From: Niallia sp. NCCP-28
Lineage (GTDB): Bacteria; Bacillota; Bacilli; Bacillales; Cytobacillaceae
Assembly: GCF_023168165.1 (NCBI RefSeq)
Contig: NZ_BQYJ01000008.1
Coordinates: 1 to 64,000, forward strand
Length of the DNA: 64,000 nt
Direction of reading: 5' to 3'
The position numbers and the translations under genes were made by a program. Position 1 is the first letter of the stretch. Every line of letters starts with the position of its first letter. Under the pieces are notes generated by a model. The model had not been told where the DNA came from, did no database searches, and was given only the letters and a program-made list of their open reading frames with translations. Below are positions 8,731-16,450 of the stretch, piece after piece.

Positions 8731-9111
8731 ATGCCACTTAAAATAATGAAACTTGCAATAACTGCTGCCGCTACAACGGTAACAGCTCCCACTGTGAGCC
8801 GTTTTTTTTATGAAGCAGAAACAACTGTAACAGGAGTTGCTTCATTAACCATTGATGCAGCAGATTTTTTTACTGATACAGGAGGAGCAGTTTCTTCATT
8901 GCCTGCATTAACTGATGACAATAGCTATATCGAAGTTTATGTAAACGGTGTATTGCAAATGGCCGATTTATTGGAATATACACCTGGCACAACAGGAACT
9001 GGTCAACTAGTCATAGACGTTCCAGCTGATTCAACAATTGAAATAGATTCTCCAGTTGTTTTAGTTGTGACCAATTTTACTCCAGCTACTGATGTTACTA
9101 TTACAACTTAA
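8731..9111 (+). CDS. DUF4183 domain-containing protein
   Basis: A 126-residue protein starting at the ATG at 8731, chosen because AAGGAG sits at an ideal distance before it; an upstream in-frame TTG at 8641 would add 30 very basic residues without a good ribosome binding site. The sequence begins MPLKIMKLAITAAATTVTAP and carries the family motif YIEVYVNGVLQMADLLEY. The second half is rich in Thr, Val and Asp, suggesting a beta-rich, possibly surface or spore-layer protein. Function is unknown. It has its own terminator and stands alone. Confidence 0.82.
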   Translation: MPLKIMKLAITAAATTVTAPTVSRFFYEAETTVTGVASLTIDAADFFTDTGGAVSSLPALTDDNSYIEVYVNGVLQMADLLEYTPGTTGTGQLVIDVPADSTIEIDSPVVLVVTNFTPATDVTITT

Positions 9112-9121
9112 TTTTTCGGAC

Positions 9122-9159
9122 AAAAAAAGATGAGCGTCTAGTTGACCCTCATCTTTTTT
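9122..9159 (+). terminator. Bidirectional terminator between DUF4183 and acetate permease genes
   Basis: AAAAAAGATGAG (9123-9134) pairs with CTCATCTTTTTT (9148-9159). A-tract and T-tract flank the stem, so it can end both the rightward DUF4183 transcript and the leftward permease transcript. Confidence 0.85.
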
Positions 9160-9160
9160 C

Positions 9161-9778
9161 TTATTTTTTAAATATGCCAAAAGGCTTTCCAATCGGCAGC
9201 ACTACTTTTCCGAAATGTGTATTAAGCACAATTGCTCCACATCCGTAAAAAGATAATAGCGCAATACAAAGCTCTGCAATTCCAGCAATCATATGTGTTG
9301 TTTCATACATAATATCAAAAGAGCTCAACGATAAGCCAATAAATAAGAAATCAATAAATACAAAGATAAAAAATAATACCTTATGTGTTTCTAAAGCTCC
9401 AATTGTCATAAACAAACTAAAAATTAAATATCCAATAAATGCAAATCCAAGCTGTTTTATATCCACTGATGCAGCAAGTGTTTCTCCAAAGCAGCCTAAT
9501 TGAATAAGCCATGTTGTCCCAACACCGAACCAAAATAATCCAAATGCACCAAAAGCAGTAGTGCCAAAAATATTATTATGCTTCGAATCTAGTATGGAAG
9601 CAATTAGCTGTGCAATGCCTCCCAAAAAGATTGCCCACGGCAAAATAAGTGAAACTCCTTCTGTTAAACCAAGTTTTTGAGAAGAAGCAACAAGTGTTAC
9701 CATTGCTAAACCAAATAAACCTAAAGCAGATGGATCTGCTGTTGTAATCTTAACCTGTGTCTGATTCTGAGTCTCCAT
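9161..9778 (-). CDS. GPR1/FUN34/YaaH-family acetate uptake transporter (SatP-like)
   Basis: A 205-residue protein with six predicted membrane segments. The signature ADPSALGLFGLAMVTL corresponds to the family NPAPLGL motif, and NNIFGTTAFGAFGLFWFG matches the second conserved block. By family it is a hexameric channel or symporter for acetate and succinate. It is monocistronic, with AGGAGG before the ATG and a sigma-A-like promoter. A possible link to the nearby pyruvate-type two-component system (overflow metabolism) is only suggestive. Confidence 0.9.
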   Translation of the reverse strand: METQNQTQVKITTADPSALGLFGLAMVTLVASSQKLGLTEGVSLILPWAIFLGGIAQLIASILDSKHNNIFGTTAFGAFGLFWFGVGTTWLIQLGCFGETLAASVDIKQLGFAFIGYLIFSLFMTIGALETHKVLFFIFVFIDFLFIGLSLSSFDIMYETTHMIAGIAELCIALLSFYGCGAIVLNTHFGKVVLPIGKPFGIFKK

Positions 9779-9807
9779 AATTTCCTCCTAAAAAAACATA
9801 CTTTTGT

Positions 9808-9836
9808 ACTTTATAGGAATTAGCGGATAGTGTCAA
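9808..9836 (-). promoter_or_regulatory. Sigma-A-type promoter of the acetate permease gene
   Basis: On the minus strand TTGACA (9836-9831) precedes TAAAGT (9813-9808) by 17 bp. Just upstream, GAATAGT/ACTATTC arms (9855-9861 and 9891-9897) form an imperfect dyad that could be an operator. Confidence 0.5.
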
Positions 9837-9917
9837 CTGTTTTTTTATCTTATAGAATAGTCAACATAAGGCTCTATCCTTTTAGTGTGAACTATTCCAT
9901 ATTGCAATATTGCAACA

Positions 9918-10098
9918 TTATAAAACAAGTAAATATGGATGCTCTAGATAAGAGATTACTTGCCCTAAACATTCTGCTGAAGGTACTCCATCTAAAATAT
10001 GATTTGTAATCCCACCATAAGGGGTTACTTTATTCTCTCTACATAATTTCCAGTATATTCCTATACAAAGCAACTTTTGCATCTGCTTTTTTATTCAT
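9918..10098 (-). pseudogene. Decayed small ORF of unknown family
   Basis: A good ribosome binding site (AAGGTGG) precedes ATG at 10098, which opens MNKKADAKVALYRNILE and then hits TAG. The next frame stays open from an ATG at 10082 to 9918 and reads protein-like sequence, including VTPYGGITNHILDGV and SYLEHPYLLVL. The two halves look like one small gene broken by a frameshift. I do not recognise the family. The rest of the 9779-10325 gap holds the permease promoter, a 14-bp palindrome TTGCAATATTGCAA at 9902 and two hairpins. Confidence 0.35.
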
Positions 10099-10200
10099 AC
10101 ATATATCCACCTTGTTTCTATTGATACGTCAATATGAAGTATTTCCCTTTTAAATAGATGCTGTTTAAATACAATGAATGATTATGCTTGTACAAAACAA

Positions 10201-10238
10201 AAGAGAAGAAGGTTCATTTAAATCATCCTTCTTCTCTT
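10201..10238. terminator. Orphan terminator-like hairpin
   Basis: AAGAGAAGAAGG (10201-10212) pairs perfectly with CCTTCTTCTCTT (10227-10238). Leftwards it is followed by TTGTTTTG. No intact gene ends here, so it may be a second-line terminator for yezD. Confidence 0.5.
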
Positions 10239-10269
10239 ATATAAATTTTAGTATATATAGGTAGAATAT

Positions 10270-10318
10270 ATAAAAAATAGCAAGATAAAAAAACTTAGAT
10301 GTTTTTTTATCTTGCTAT
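10270..10318 (-). terminator. Terminator of yezD
   Basis: Perfect 18-bp arms (10301-10318 with 10277-10294) around a 6-nt loop, followed leftwards by TTTTTA. It lies 8 nt after the yezD stop. Confidence 0.88.
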
Positions 10319-10325
10319 TTGATTT

Positions 10326-10508
10326 TTATTTCGCCTTATTGCTCTTCTCATTGTTTTTCTTTAAGGCAAAACGATATTTTTCTCCTTTTTCAATTTGTGT
10401 TACTTGTGAATCATGCACTGTTATTTGTACTGTTCCAAACTCCATACTTTCTATAAAATTAATAATTTTATCAATGATTTCTTGATCCATTTTATTTTTT
10501 GAAGACAT
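10326..10508 (-). CDS. yezD: YezD family protein (DUF2292)
   Basis: A 60-residue protein with the family core IESMEFGTVQITVHDSQVTQIEKGEKYR. YezD-like proteins typically sit beside sulfur-assimilation genes, as here downstream of ssuABC and the monooxygenases. The molecular role is unknown. It is separated from ssuA by about 760 bp of remnant and repeat DNA, so it probably has its own promoter. The 3' end carries a Lys/Asn-rich tail of about 12 residues. Confidence 0.88.
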   Translation of the reverse strand: MSSKNKMDQEIIDKIINFIESMEFGTVQITVHDSQVTQIEKGEKYRFALKKNNEKSNKAK

Positions 10509-10713
10509 CTTAATCCTCTCCTTTTATTAGAATCCTACGATTTAAAAGCAGGTCTTCCAAGGCTGTTCATTAAAAGAATATATGCATTATAGTTATAGCC
10601 GACAGTGGTTTCTCTAGACTGCGAATGACTTCTTTTACATTAATTTCATTGGGGTTCTTATGATGTCAATATCCTTCTCCAACTCCCCTTTTCCCTTAAA
10701 TATAATCTTTTTT

Positions 10714-10857
10714 TTAATTGCAGCAATATTTATTCTGCATAATAAGTATTAGTGGTTTTTTTGACTTTTTCTGCGCTGTCATCATAACAGTATTCAGTTG
10801 ATTGCAGCCTTGCGCCAATAACCCTTCTGCATATTCTCTTTTGATAGAACGTTTCAT
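10714..10857 (-). CDS. Small ORF of unknown function, possibly a gene remnant
   Basis: A 47-residue reading frame beginning MKRSIKREYAEGLLAQGCNQ. The ATG overlaps the TGA of an upstream open stretch (ATGA) and has GGGGAG close before it. The N-terminus looks protein-like, but the C-terminus (KSKKPLILIMQNKYCCN) does not resemble a normal end. I read it as a possible truncated second gene of an old two-gene unit. Low confidence. Confidence 0.3.
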   Translation of the reverse strand: MKRSIKREYAEGLLAQGCNQLNTVMMTAQKKSKKPLILIMQNKYCCN

Positions 10858-10937
10858 TTCTCTCCCCATACTGCTAAAATTGCTTCATGCTTTAATAATT
10901 TTTCATCTAATGGAAATTGATAGTTTTTATAAAGTGA
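10854..10937 (-). pseudogene. C-terminal remnant of an unidentified gene, cut by repeat A2
   Basis: Reading leftwards from about 10937 the frame encodes YKNYQFPLDEKLLKHEAILA followed by VWGEK and TGA at 10854. The composition is clearly protein-like, but the upstream part is replaced by repeat family A copy 2. I do not recognise the parent gene. Together with the ORF at 10714 it suggests a locus destroyed by insertion or deletion. Confidence 0.4.
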
Positions 10938-11086
10938 AACTTTAATCAGTGAGGGTTTTCTTCATCCCCACTGATTGTTAGTGGAACCAATCAGGATTTT
11001 ATGGGCAAGTTTCTATCCACCTAGACTTCTCATTTTCTCTTACACTCCCTTAGGTGGGGGGAAAAGCCCGTTAATGTGTGATAAAT
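10929..11086 (+). repeat. Dispersed intergenic repeat family A, copy 2 (full length)
   Basis: A 158-bp copy with both internal hairpins: AATCAGTG...CACTGATT in the first half and CCACCTAG...CTTAGGTGG in the second. It ends CCCGTTAATGTGTGATAAAT. Its left end coincides with the truncated reading frame at 10854-10937. The remaining 11090-11268 shows only AT-rich DNA with a weak hairpin after ssuA. Confidence 0.85.
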
Positions 11087-11268
11087 GATGTGATTGCATC
11101 TTTAATACCGAGTATATCTATATGAATATATGTTTTTATTAATCATATTATGTATTAGTAGGTAAATCAACCACTTATTAGGAAATTTTTGATTAAATTT
11201 CTTAATAATAACTATTTCTATTATCAGCAAAATTGCATCATTCCTTTTTTGGAAATGGCGCATTATTA

Positions 11269-12276
11269 TTATTTTTCTTCTTTAAGCGCTTTGTCTACAT
11301 ATTGATTATCAATGACTTTTGATACTTGCAGTTTTTTATCAATTCCTCCTACAGAGTATAGAAAATCAGCTTGTTCTTGATGTGCCTTTGCAAACTCTTC
11401 TGTTGTTGGACTTAAAATATTATCCGATTTCTCTAGCACGGATTGAATAATTTCCTCATCAACCTTTTGAGATTCTGCAATGTCTTTTGATACTTCATCA
11501 ACATGACTAGTAAAATACTTGCGGACTTCTTCATATGTTTTTAGAAAAAGTACGGTTAAATCAGGATTTTCTTCTGTAAATTTAGACCTTGCAATAAGAA
11601 AACTTGGTGCATTTATATTTAAATCTTCTCCTGATACCAAGACTTTTGCTCCAGTTTGAAAAACAGCAGTTGTTGCATATGGTTCCCAAATTGACCATGC
11701 ATCAATTGATCCATTATCTAATGCAGGTCTTGCTTCATCAGGCTGCAGTTGTATGATCTCAATATCTTTATCTGTTAAACCAGCGCGGTCAATAGCCATA
11801 TACAAGAAGTTATAAGCACTGCTTCCTTTTGCTACGCCAATCTTTTTATTTTTCAAATCTTTTATATCTTTAATAGAACTCCCTTTTGGTATCACAATAG
11901 AATTTCCCTTTTTTCCATCACTTGTAACAGCAATCGCTTTAAAGTCAATATTTGCTGCCTGCCCTGCGATAAGCGGTGTTCCACCTACTGCGCCAAAATC
12001 TAGCCTGCCAGAAGCCAATGCTTCAAAATGAGGCGGTCCACTTGCAAATTCATTCCATTTTACCTTTACCCCAACTTTTTCAAAGGCCTTTTCAAAATAT
12101 TTATGTTCTCGTGCATAGGGTAAAATCCCCGTTTTTCCTTGAACACCAATATTAACTACCACATCTTCTTTGTTAGTTCCTTTTGTTGAAGTTTTTTCAT
12201 TCGATCCGCAAGCACTTAGCAACAGTACAATAGAGATCAGCAATAATAGATACATGGGTTTCAGACTTTTTAACAT
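11269..12276 (-). CDS. ssuA: Aliphatic sulfonate ABC transporter substrate-binding lipoprotein
   Basis: A 335-residue lipoprotein. Hydrophobic signal residues 8-22 end in the lipobox LSAC, with lipidation expected at Cys23. The periplasmic-binding fold follows, with FEALASGRLDFGAVGGTPLIAGQAA and LQPDEARPALDNGSIDAW, both typical of SsuA/TauA-type proteins (NMT1 family). It captures alkanesulfonates outside the membrane for SsuC/SsuB. It is the last of the ssuB-ssuC-ssuA run, 86 bp after ssuC. Presence of ssuD and ssuE in the same cluster supports sulfonate rather than nitrate or taurine as substrate. Confidence 0.92.
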   Translation of the reverse strand: MLKSLKPMYLLLLISIVLLLSACGSNEKTSTKGTNKEDVVVNIGVQGKTGILPYAREHKYFEKAFEKVGVKVKWNEFASGPPHFEALASGRLDFGAVGGTPLIAGQAANIDFKAIAVTSDGKKGNSIVIPKGSSIKDIKDLKNKKIGVAKGSSAYNFLYMAIDRAGLTDKDIEIIQLQPDEARPALDNGSIDAWSIWEPYATTAVFQTGAKVLVSGEDLNINAPSFLIARSKFTEENPDLTVLFLKTYEEVRKYFTSHVDEVSKDIAESQKVDEEIIQSVLEKSDNILSPTTEEFAKAHQEQADFLYSVGGIDKKLQVSKVIDNQYVDKALKEEK

Positions 12277-12362
12277 AATCGAATATCCTCCTTAATTATA
12301 CTTTTCTTATTTATTTAATCGGATTTAAAACACTAACCATTCACTGAACTATGTATCTCCAG

Positions 12363-13202
12363 TTACCCTTGATAATTATCTTGCCATCTTAATAGCTTTC
12401 TCTCAAATAGCTTCACTAAGGAATCAGATAACTTTCCAAATACAGCGAAGATAATAATCCCTACAAAAACAACAGTCGTTTGGGAAAATTGTCTTGCATC
12501 CATAATCATATATCCAACACCTTCACTCGATCCCATTAATTCTGCAGCAACTAATGCCAGCCATGCAGTACCCATTGATAATCGCAGTCCTAATAATATA
12601 TTAGGAAGTGCGGCTGGAAGTATCAATAATGTAATTTGTTTCCATTTGCTAAACTGCAATACTTTTGCCACAGCAAACAATTTGGAGTCTACTCCGCGAA
12701 TCCCTAAAAATGTGTTCACATATAAAGGAAAAAAAGCGCCTTTTGCAATTAACAGTATTTTGGAGGCCTCTCCAAATCCAAACCATAAAATAAACAGTGG
12801 AATAACTGCTAATGTAGGAATGGTCCGAAGCATTTGAAGCGTCGGATCAATTGTCTGCTCCATATTTTGATTAAAACCAACTAGCAATCCAATTAATAAT
12901 CCAAGGCCTCCTCCTAATGCAAATCCCCCCAGTGCTCGCCATAAACTGATTTCTAGATGCCCCGTTAATTCACCACTTGCTGCTAACTCGATAAACGTGG
13001 TAAAAATAGCACTTGGTCTTGGCAATAAAGTTGCCGAAATCAATTCATATTTCCCTGCAAGTTCCCAAATAGCTATAATAATTAATGGCAGAATAAACCC
13101 TTTTATAAATATGCTCAATTGCCTAGCATCCTTTTTTTTACTTATCCTTTTTTGTTTGGATGACTTTATGTTATCAATAGAAATGGTAGTTTGATTTTCC
13201 AT
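12363..13202 (-). CDS. ssuC: Aliphatic sulfonate ABC transporter permease
   Basis: A 279-residue permease with six predicted membrane segments and a Lys-rich N-terminus. The ABC contact loop (EAA motif) is visible as AKVLQFSKWKQITLLILPAALPNILLGLRLSMGTAW. It forms the membrane channel of the SsuABC importer. It lies 14 bp after ssuB, clearly in one operon. Family members of the TauC/SsuC group overlap in sequence, so the sulfonate assignment rests on the neighbours. Confidence 0.92.
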   Translation of the reverse strand: MENQTTISIDNIKSSKQKRISKKKDARQLSIFIKGFILPLIIIAIWELAGKYELISATLLPRPSAIFTTFIELAASGELTGHLEISLWRALGGFALGGGLGLLIGLLVGFNQNMEQTIDPTLQMLRTIPTLAVIPLFILWFGFGEASKILLIAKGAFFPLYVNTFLGIRGVDSKLFAVAKVLQFSKWKQITLLILPAALPNILLGLRLSMGTAWLALVAAELMGSSEGVGYMIMDARQFSQTTVVFVGIIIFAVFGKLSDSLVKLFERKLLRWQDNYQG

Positions 13203-13216
13203 AGAACACCCCTCCT

Positions 13217-13987
13217 TTATATTCCAGCGCTATTGATTAATTCCAATTCATCTACTTTTTCAAATTCATTTAAGACAAGATGACGGAATTCTTGAAAAGA
13301 TGTGGTCGATTTTTTTCTTGGAAATGGCAAATCAATCGGAATGACTTTTTGCACCGCTCCTGGTCTTGCACTCATAATAACTACTTTGTTTGCTAAATAA
13401 ATAGCTTCATCAATATCATGTGTAACAAAAATCATCGAGGTTTTCTCTTCTTTCCAAATATCCAGAAGCGCTTCTTGCATATGAGATCTAGTAAAAGCAT
13501 CTAATGCTCCAAATGGTTCATCCAAAAGAAGGATCTTTGGTTTTCTTAACAATGCTCTCGCAATAGCAACACGCTGGGCCATCCCTCCTGAAAGTTCCTT
13601 TGGATATGCCTTTTCAAATCCCTCTAATCTTACTAGTTTAATCAGTTTTTTAACATCGCTTTGTACAGATGGCTGGTTTAATGATAGATTGCCTGCAATA
13701 TTTTTTTCTACTGTCAACCATGGAAATAAGCGTGGTTCTTGAAAAATAAATCCCTGATTAATGCTTGTTCCTGCTATTTTTTGTCCTTCTAGTTTAATTT
13801 CTCCATAATATTCCATATCCAATCCTGCTATTGCTTTTAATAATGTGCTTTTTCCGCAGCCGCTTGGACCTATAATTGTGATGAATTCACCACTTTGGAC
13901 ATTTAAATTTATATCATTTAAAACATGTGTCGTTTCTTTTCCTTTCTCAAATGTCTTATAAAGTTGATTTATTTCCAGCAATGACAT
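13217..13987 (-). CDS. ssuB: Aliphatic sulfonate ABC transporter ATP-binding protein
   Basis: A 256-residue ATPase. Walker A is GPSGCGKST (about residues 41-49), the signature is LSGGMAQR, Walker B is [13 protein letters not shown] and the switch His is in [13 protein letters not shown]. Length and motifs fit the SsuB/TauB group. It drives import through SsuC. It starts 24 bp after the stop of the NtaA-type monooxygenase gene, consistent with co-transcription. Confidence 0.93.
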   Translation of the reverse strand: MSLLEINQLYKTFEKGKETTHVLNDINLNVQSGEFITIIGPSGCGKSTLLKAIAGLDMEYYGEIKLEGQKIAGTSINQGFIFQEPRLFPWLTVEKNIAGNLSLNQPSVQSDVKKLIKLVRLEGFEKAYPKELSGGMAQRVAIARALLRKPKILLLDEPFGALDAFTRSHMQEALLDIWKEEKTSMIFVTHDIDEAIYLANKVVIMSARPGAVQKVIPIDLPFPRKKSTTSFQEFRHLVLNEFEKVDELELINSAGI

Positions 13988-14011
13988 CCTAGTTCCCCCT
14001 TTCTTATTCCC

Positions 14012-15358
14012 CTAATTATTAACTTTTGCAAATGAATTAGCAGGTCGGAGCAAACCTAGATTTTCCCGTAACGTAGTGCCTGTATATTCCGTGCGAAATA
14101 AGCCCCGCTCTTGCAATTCAGGAATAACCAGATCAACAAAGTCATCTAATCCTCCTGGCAGATATGGCGGCATAATGTTAAATCCATCTGCTGCTCCATT
14201 TTTAAACCACTCCTCAAGCTGATCGGCAATTTGGCTAGGTGTTCCTGCAATTTCTCGATGTCCTCTAGCTCCAGCAATTTGCTGATATAATTGGCGAATG
14301 GTTAAATTCTCTCTATCTCCTAAATCCTTCACAAGCTGAAATCTTGTTTTTGCTCCATTTATATCTTGAATATCCGGCAGATCAGGAAGTGGTTTATCAA
14401 TTGGAAATGATGATAAATCATAGCTTATTAAAGAGGATAATAATCCAACCCCCACTTCTTCTGGTATTAATTCGACCAAATATTGTTTTTTCTCCTTCGC
14501 TTCTTTTTCCGTACTGCCAATAACCGGGAATACACCAGGCATAATTTTTAAAGAGTCTTTTGTGCGGCCATATTTTTTTAGACGCCCTTTTACATCTTTA
14601 TAAAAACTTTGTGCTTCCCCTAATGTTTGCCACGCCGTAAAAATAACTTCAGCTGTTTTAGCTGCGAGCTCTCTTCCAGATTCAGATGATCCTGCTTGAA
14701 TAATAACTGGATGCCCTTGTACAGGCCTTGATATATTTAGCGGTCCTTTAATGGAAAACCATTTTCCATTATGGTTTACATGATGTACAAGGCTTGGATC
14801 TGCAAACCTCCCTGTCTTTTTATCTACTAATACGGCATTATCTTCCCAGCTGTCCCATAATTTTTTCACTACTTCAACAAATTCTTCTGCCCGCTCATAT
14901 CTGGCACTATGAGCTAAATGTTCTGTTTTGCTGAAATTAAGTGCTTCTGCTTCGCTGGAAGATGTAACCACATTCCATCCAGATCGTCCTCCGCTCAAAT
15001 GATCAATTGTCGCAAATTTTCTCGCTAAATGAAAAGGTTCATTATAGGTAGTGGAGGCTGTTGCTGCCAAGCCAATATGCTTTGTTGCAACAGCCAATGC
15101 AGACAAAAGCGTCACTGGATCTGGACGGATATTAACTGCTTGCTCTATGCCAGCCCCATTTCTATCATGCACAGCGTATCCATCAGCGAAAAAGATCATG
15201 TCAAATTTGCCTCGTTCTGCTGTTGTTGCTAATCTTTTATATAAGTCAAATGATAAAATATCTTCACTTTCACTATCTGGATGTCTCCAAGCAGCTACAT
15301 GATGTCCTGGAATCATAAAAAAGGCTCCTAAATTCATTTGTCGCTTTTCATTCTTCAT
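14012..15358 (-). CDS. NtaA/SnaA/DszA-family LLM flavin-dependent monooxygenase
   Basis: A 448-residue monooxygenase. I start it at the ATG at 15358 because GGAGG lies 8 nt before it; the in-frame TTG at 15373 overlaps that site. The N-terminus (MNLGAFFMIPGHHVAAWRHP), HLSGGRSGWNVVTSS and GTPSQIADQLEEWF are hallmarks of the NtaA/DszA subgroup of bacterial luciferase-like enzymes. By family it uses FMNH2 and O2 to oxidise substrates such as nitrilotriacetate or organosulfur compounds; here the neighbours suggest cleavage of a C-S bond. SsuE would supply FMNH2. The exact substrate is unknown. Confidence 0.9.
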   Translation of the reverse strand: MKNEKRQMNLGAFFMIPGHHVAAWRHPDSESEDILSFDLYKRLATTAERGKFDMIFFADGYAVHDRNGAGIEQAVNIRPDPVTLLSALAVATKHIGLAATASTTYNEPFHLARKFATIDHLSGGRSGWNVVTSSSEAEALNFSKTEHLAHSARYERAEEFVEVVKKLWDSWEDNAVLVDKKTGRFADPSLVHHVNHNGKWFSIKGPLNISRPVQGHPVIIQAGSSESGRELAAKTAEVIFTAWQTLGEAQSFYKDVKGRLKKYGRTKDSLKIMPGVFPVIGSTEKEAKEKKQYLVELIPEEVGVGLLSSLISYDLSSFPIDKPLPDLPDIQDINGAKTRFQLVKDLGDRENLTIRQLYQQIAGARGHREIAGTPSQIADQLEEWFKNGAADGFNIMPPYLPGGLDDFVDLVIPELQERGLFRTEYTGTTLRENLGLLRPANSFAKVNN

Positions 15359-15471
15359 TTTCCCATCCTCCAATTATTACAAATTATTTTTTCTATAAAT
15401 AAGTTGTTGACCGTAAAAAAAGTGCAGCACTTATCCGCTAAGGAAAAGGCTGCTCCAGTTTTCTGGCCGCA

Positions 15472-15575
15472 TTATTTATTGGCATATGGATCTTCTAGAT
15501 ACGAAGTAATGAGCTCATTTAGTTTTAAAGCAAATCCCTTGGTTAATGGAACATAGTTGCAGAAAGGCTCCAATA
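15472..15575 (-). pseudogene. C-terminal remnant of an unidentified protein
   Basis: Reading leftwards from about 15575 the frame encodes protein-like sequence including NYVPLTKGFALKLNELITSY and ends LEDPYANK then TAA at 15472. A stop lies just upstream in frame and there is no start codon or ribosome binding site, so only a tail is left. I do not recognise the family. It lies next to the first 29-bp dyad repeat and may be what remains of a gene lost from the sulfonate cluster. Confidence 0.4.
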
Positions 15576-15583
15576 ATCATTTC

Positions 15584-15612
15584 ACAATAAATAATATATA
15601 ATTATTTATTAT
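15584..15612. repeat. 29-bp dyad direct repeat, copy 1
   Basis: The 29-bp sequence here is identical to 15772-15800. Internally it is a dyad: AATAAATAAT and ATTATTTATT arms around ATATA. The shape resembles an operator as well as an insertion-flanking repeat. Confidence 0.8.
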
Positions 15613-15740
15613 CAGGCTGTTGAAAAACGTTCGCTCTCTTCGTCACTCCCCTTTTTTGCGGTGCTCATTACCACCAAACGGTAACTCCGCTCCTCAAAAA
15701 GTGGGATTCCTCGATAGTCAAACGTTTTCATTCAGCCTGA
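15613..15740 (+). repeat. Dispersed intergenic repeat family B, copy 1 (inverted ends)
   Basis: It begins CAGGCTGTTGAAAAACGTT (15613-15631) and ends with the imperfect inverse AACGTTTTCATTCAGCCTG (15721-15739). The core contains GGTAACTCCGCTCCTC, shared with copies at 33118 and 58463. It lies between the two 29-bp dyads. Confidence 0.75.
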
Positions 15741-15771
15741 TTTTTTACTATCAAACTTTTTCGACACTCTG

Positions 15772-15800
15772 ACAATAAATAATATATAATTATTTATTAT
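15772..15800. repeat. 29-bp dyad direct repeat, copy 2
   Basis: Identical to 15584-15612, 188 bp away. It sits 39 bp after the end of ssuE on the minus strand. Confidence 0.8.
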
Positions 15801-15838
15801 TTTGTATATAGACTGCCCCTTCCTGATTATGGTGATTG

Positions 15839-16369
15839 TTAATCCGATATTACTTTAATTAATGCATCTATACTTTTTTCAATTCTCTGCTGCACTTCTT
15901 CTTTTAAAGAAAATTGATTGTTATCAAGCCTTTCTACATCTTTATCAATAGTGTATACCCCATTGATTATATAAGTGGCTCCTAAAGCCGATATTACTGG
16001 ATTCAGTGCATATTCAATTGTAAGCAAATGCCCAAAGGACCCGCCTATCACTAAGGGTAAAATAATTTTATCTCCTAGTCCTTTCTGAGGCAGCAAATCA
16101 AGATATGTTTTTACAATTCCAGAGTAGGCTGCTTTATATACTGGAGTCAAAATAAGCACCCCTGCTGCAGCTTCTACTTTTTTATGGGCATTTTTGATTG
16201 CTTCACTATCAAACTTTGCCTGAATCAAATCTTCTGCTGGCAGTTCATGTACTTTTATAATGTCATAAGAAATCCCCGCCTTTTCCAATAATTTTATACT
16301 ATAATCCAATATTCCATTTAAACGTGAGTAATCATTTGGTGCACCTGCAATAATTGCAACTTTTGCCAT
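15839..16369 (-). CDS. ssuE: NADPH-dependent FMN reductase
   Basis: A 176-residue flavodoxin-fold reductase. The N-terminal MAKVAIIAGAPNDYSRLNGI is the FMN phosphate-binding loop, TPVYKAAYSGIVKTYLDLLP matches the SsuE pattern, and PLVIGGSFGHLL follows. It reduces FMN with NADPH and hands FMNH2 to SsuD and probably the NtaA-type enzyme. It lies 82 bp downstream of ssuD on the same strand, so the two are likely one operon. Confidence 0.93.
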   Translation of the reverse strand: MAKVAIIAGAPNDYSRLNGILDYSIKLLEKAGISYDIIKVHELPAEDLIQAKFDSEAIKNAHKKVEAAAGVLILTPVYKAAYSGIVKTYLDLLPQKGLGDKIILPLVIGGSFGHLLTIEYALNPVISALGATYIINGVYTIDKDVERLDNNQFSLKEEVQQRIEKSIDALIKVISD

Positions 16370-16450
16370 CTGCTTCTCATCCTCTCTTTCCTTTTGTATG
16401 AAGGTATGTTTTTTTTCCTATATTTATTAATCATTTGATAGATTGCCTTT

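Noticed and set aside
9902-9915. TTGCAATATTGCAA perfect palindrome as an operator
   Set aside because: A 14-bp AT-rich palindrome can occur by chance and it is about 120 bp from the nearest start; mentioned in the region note only.
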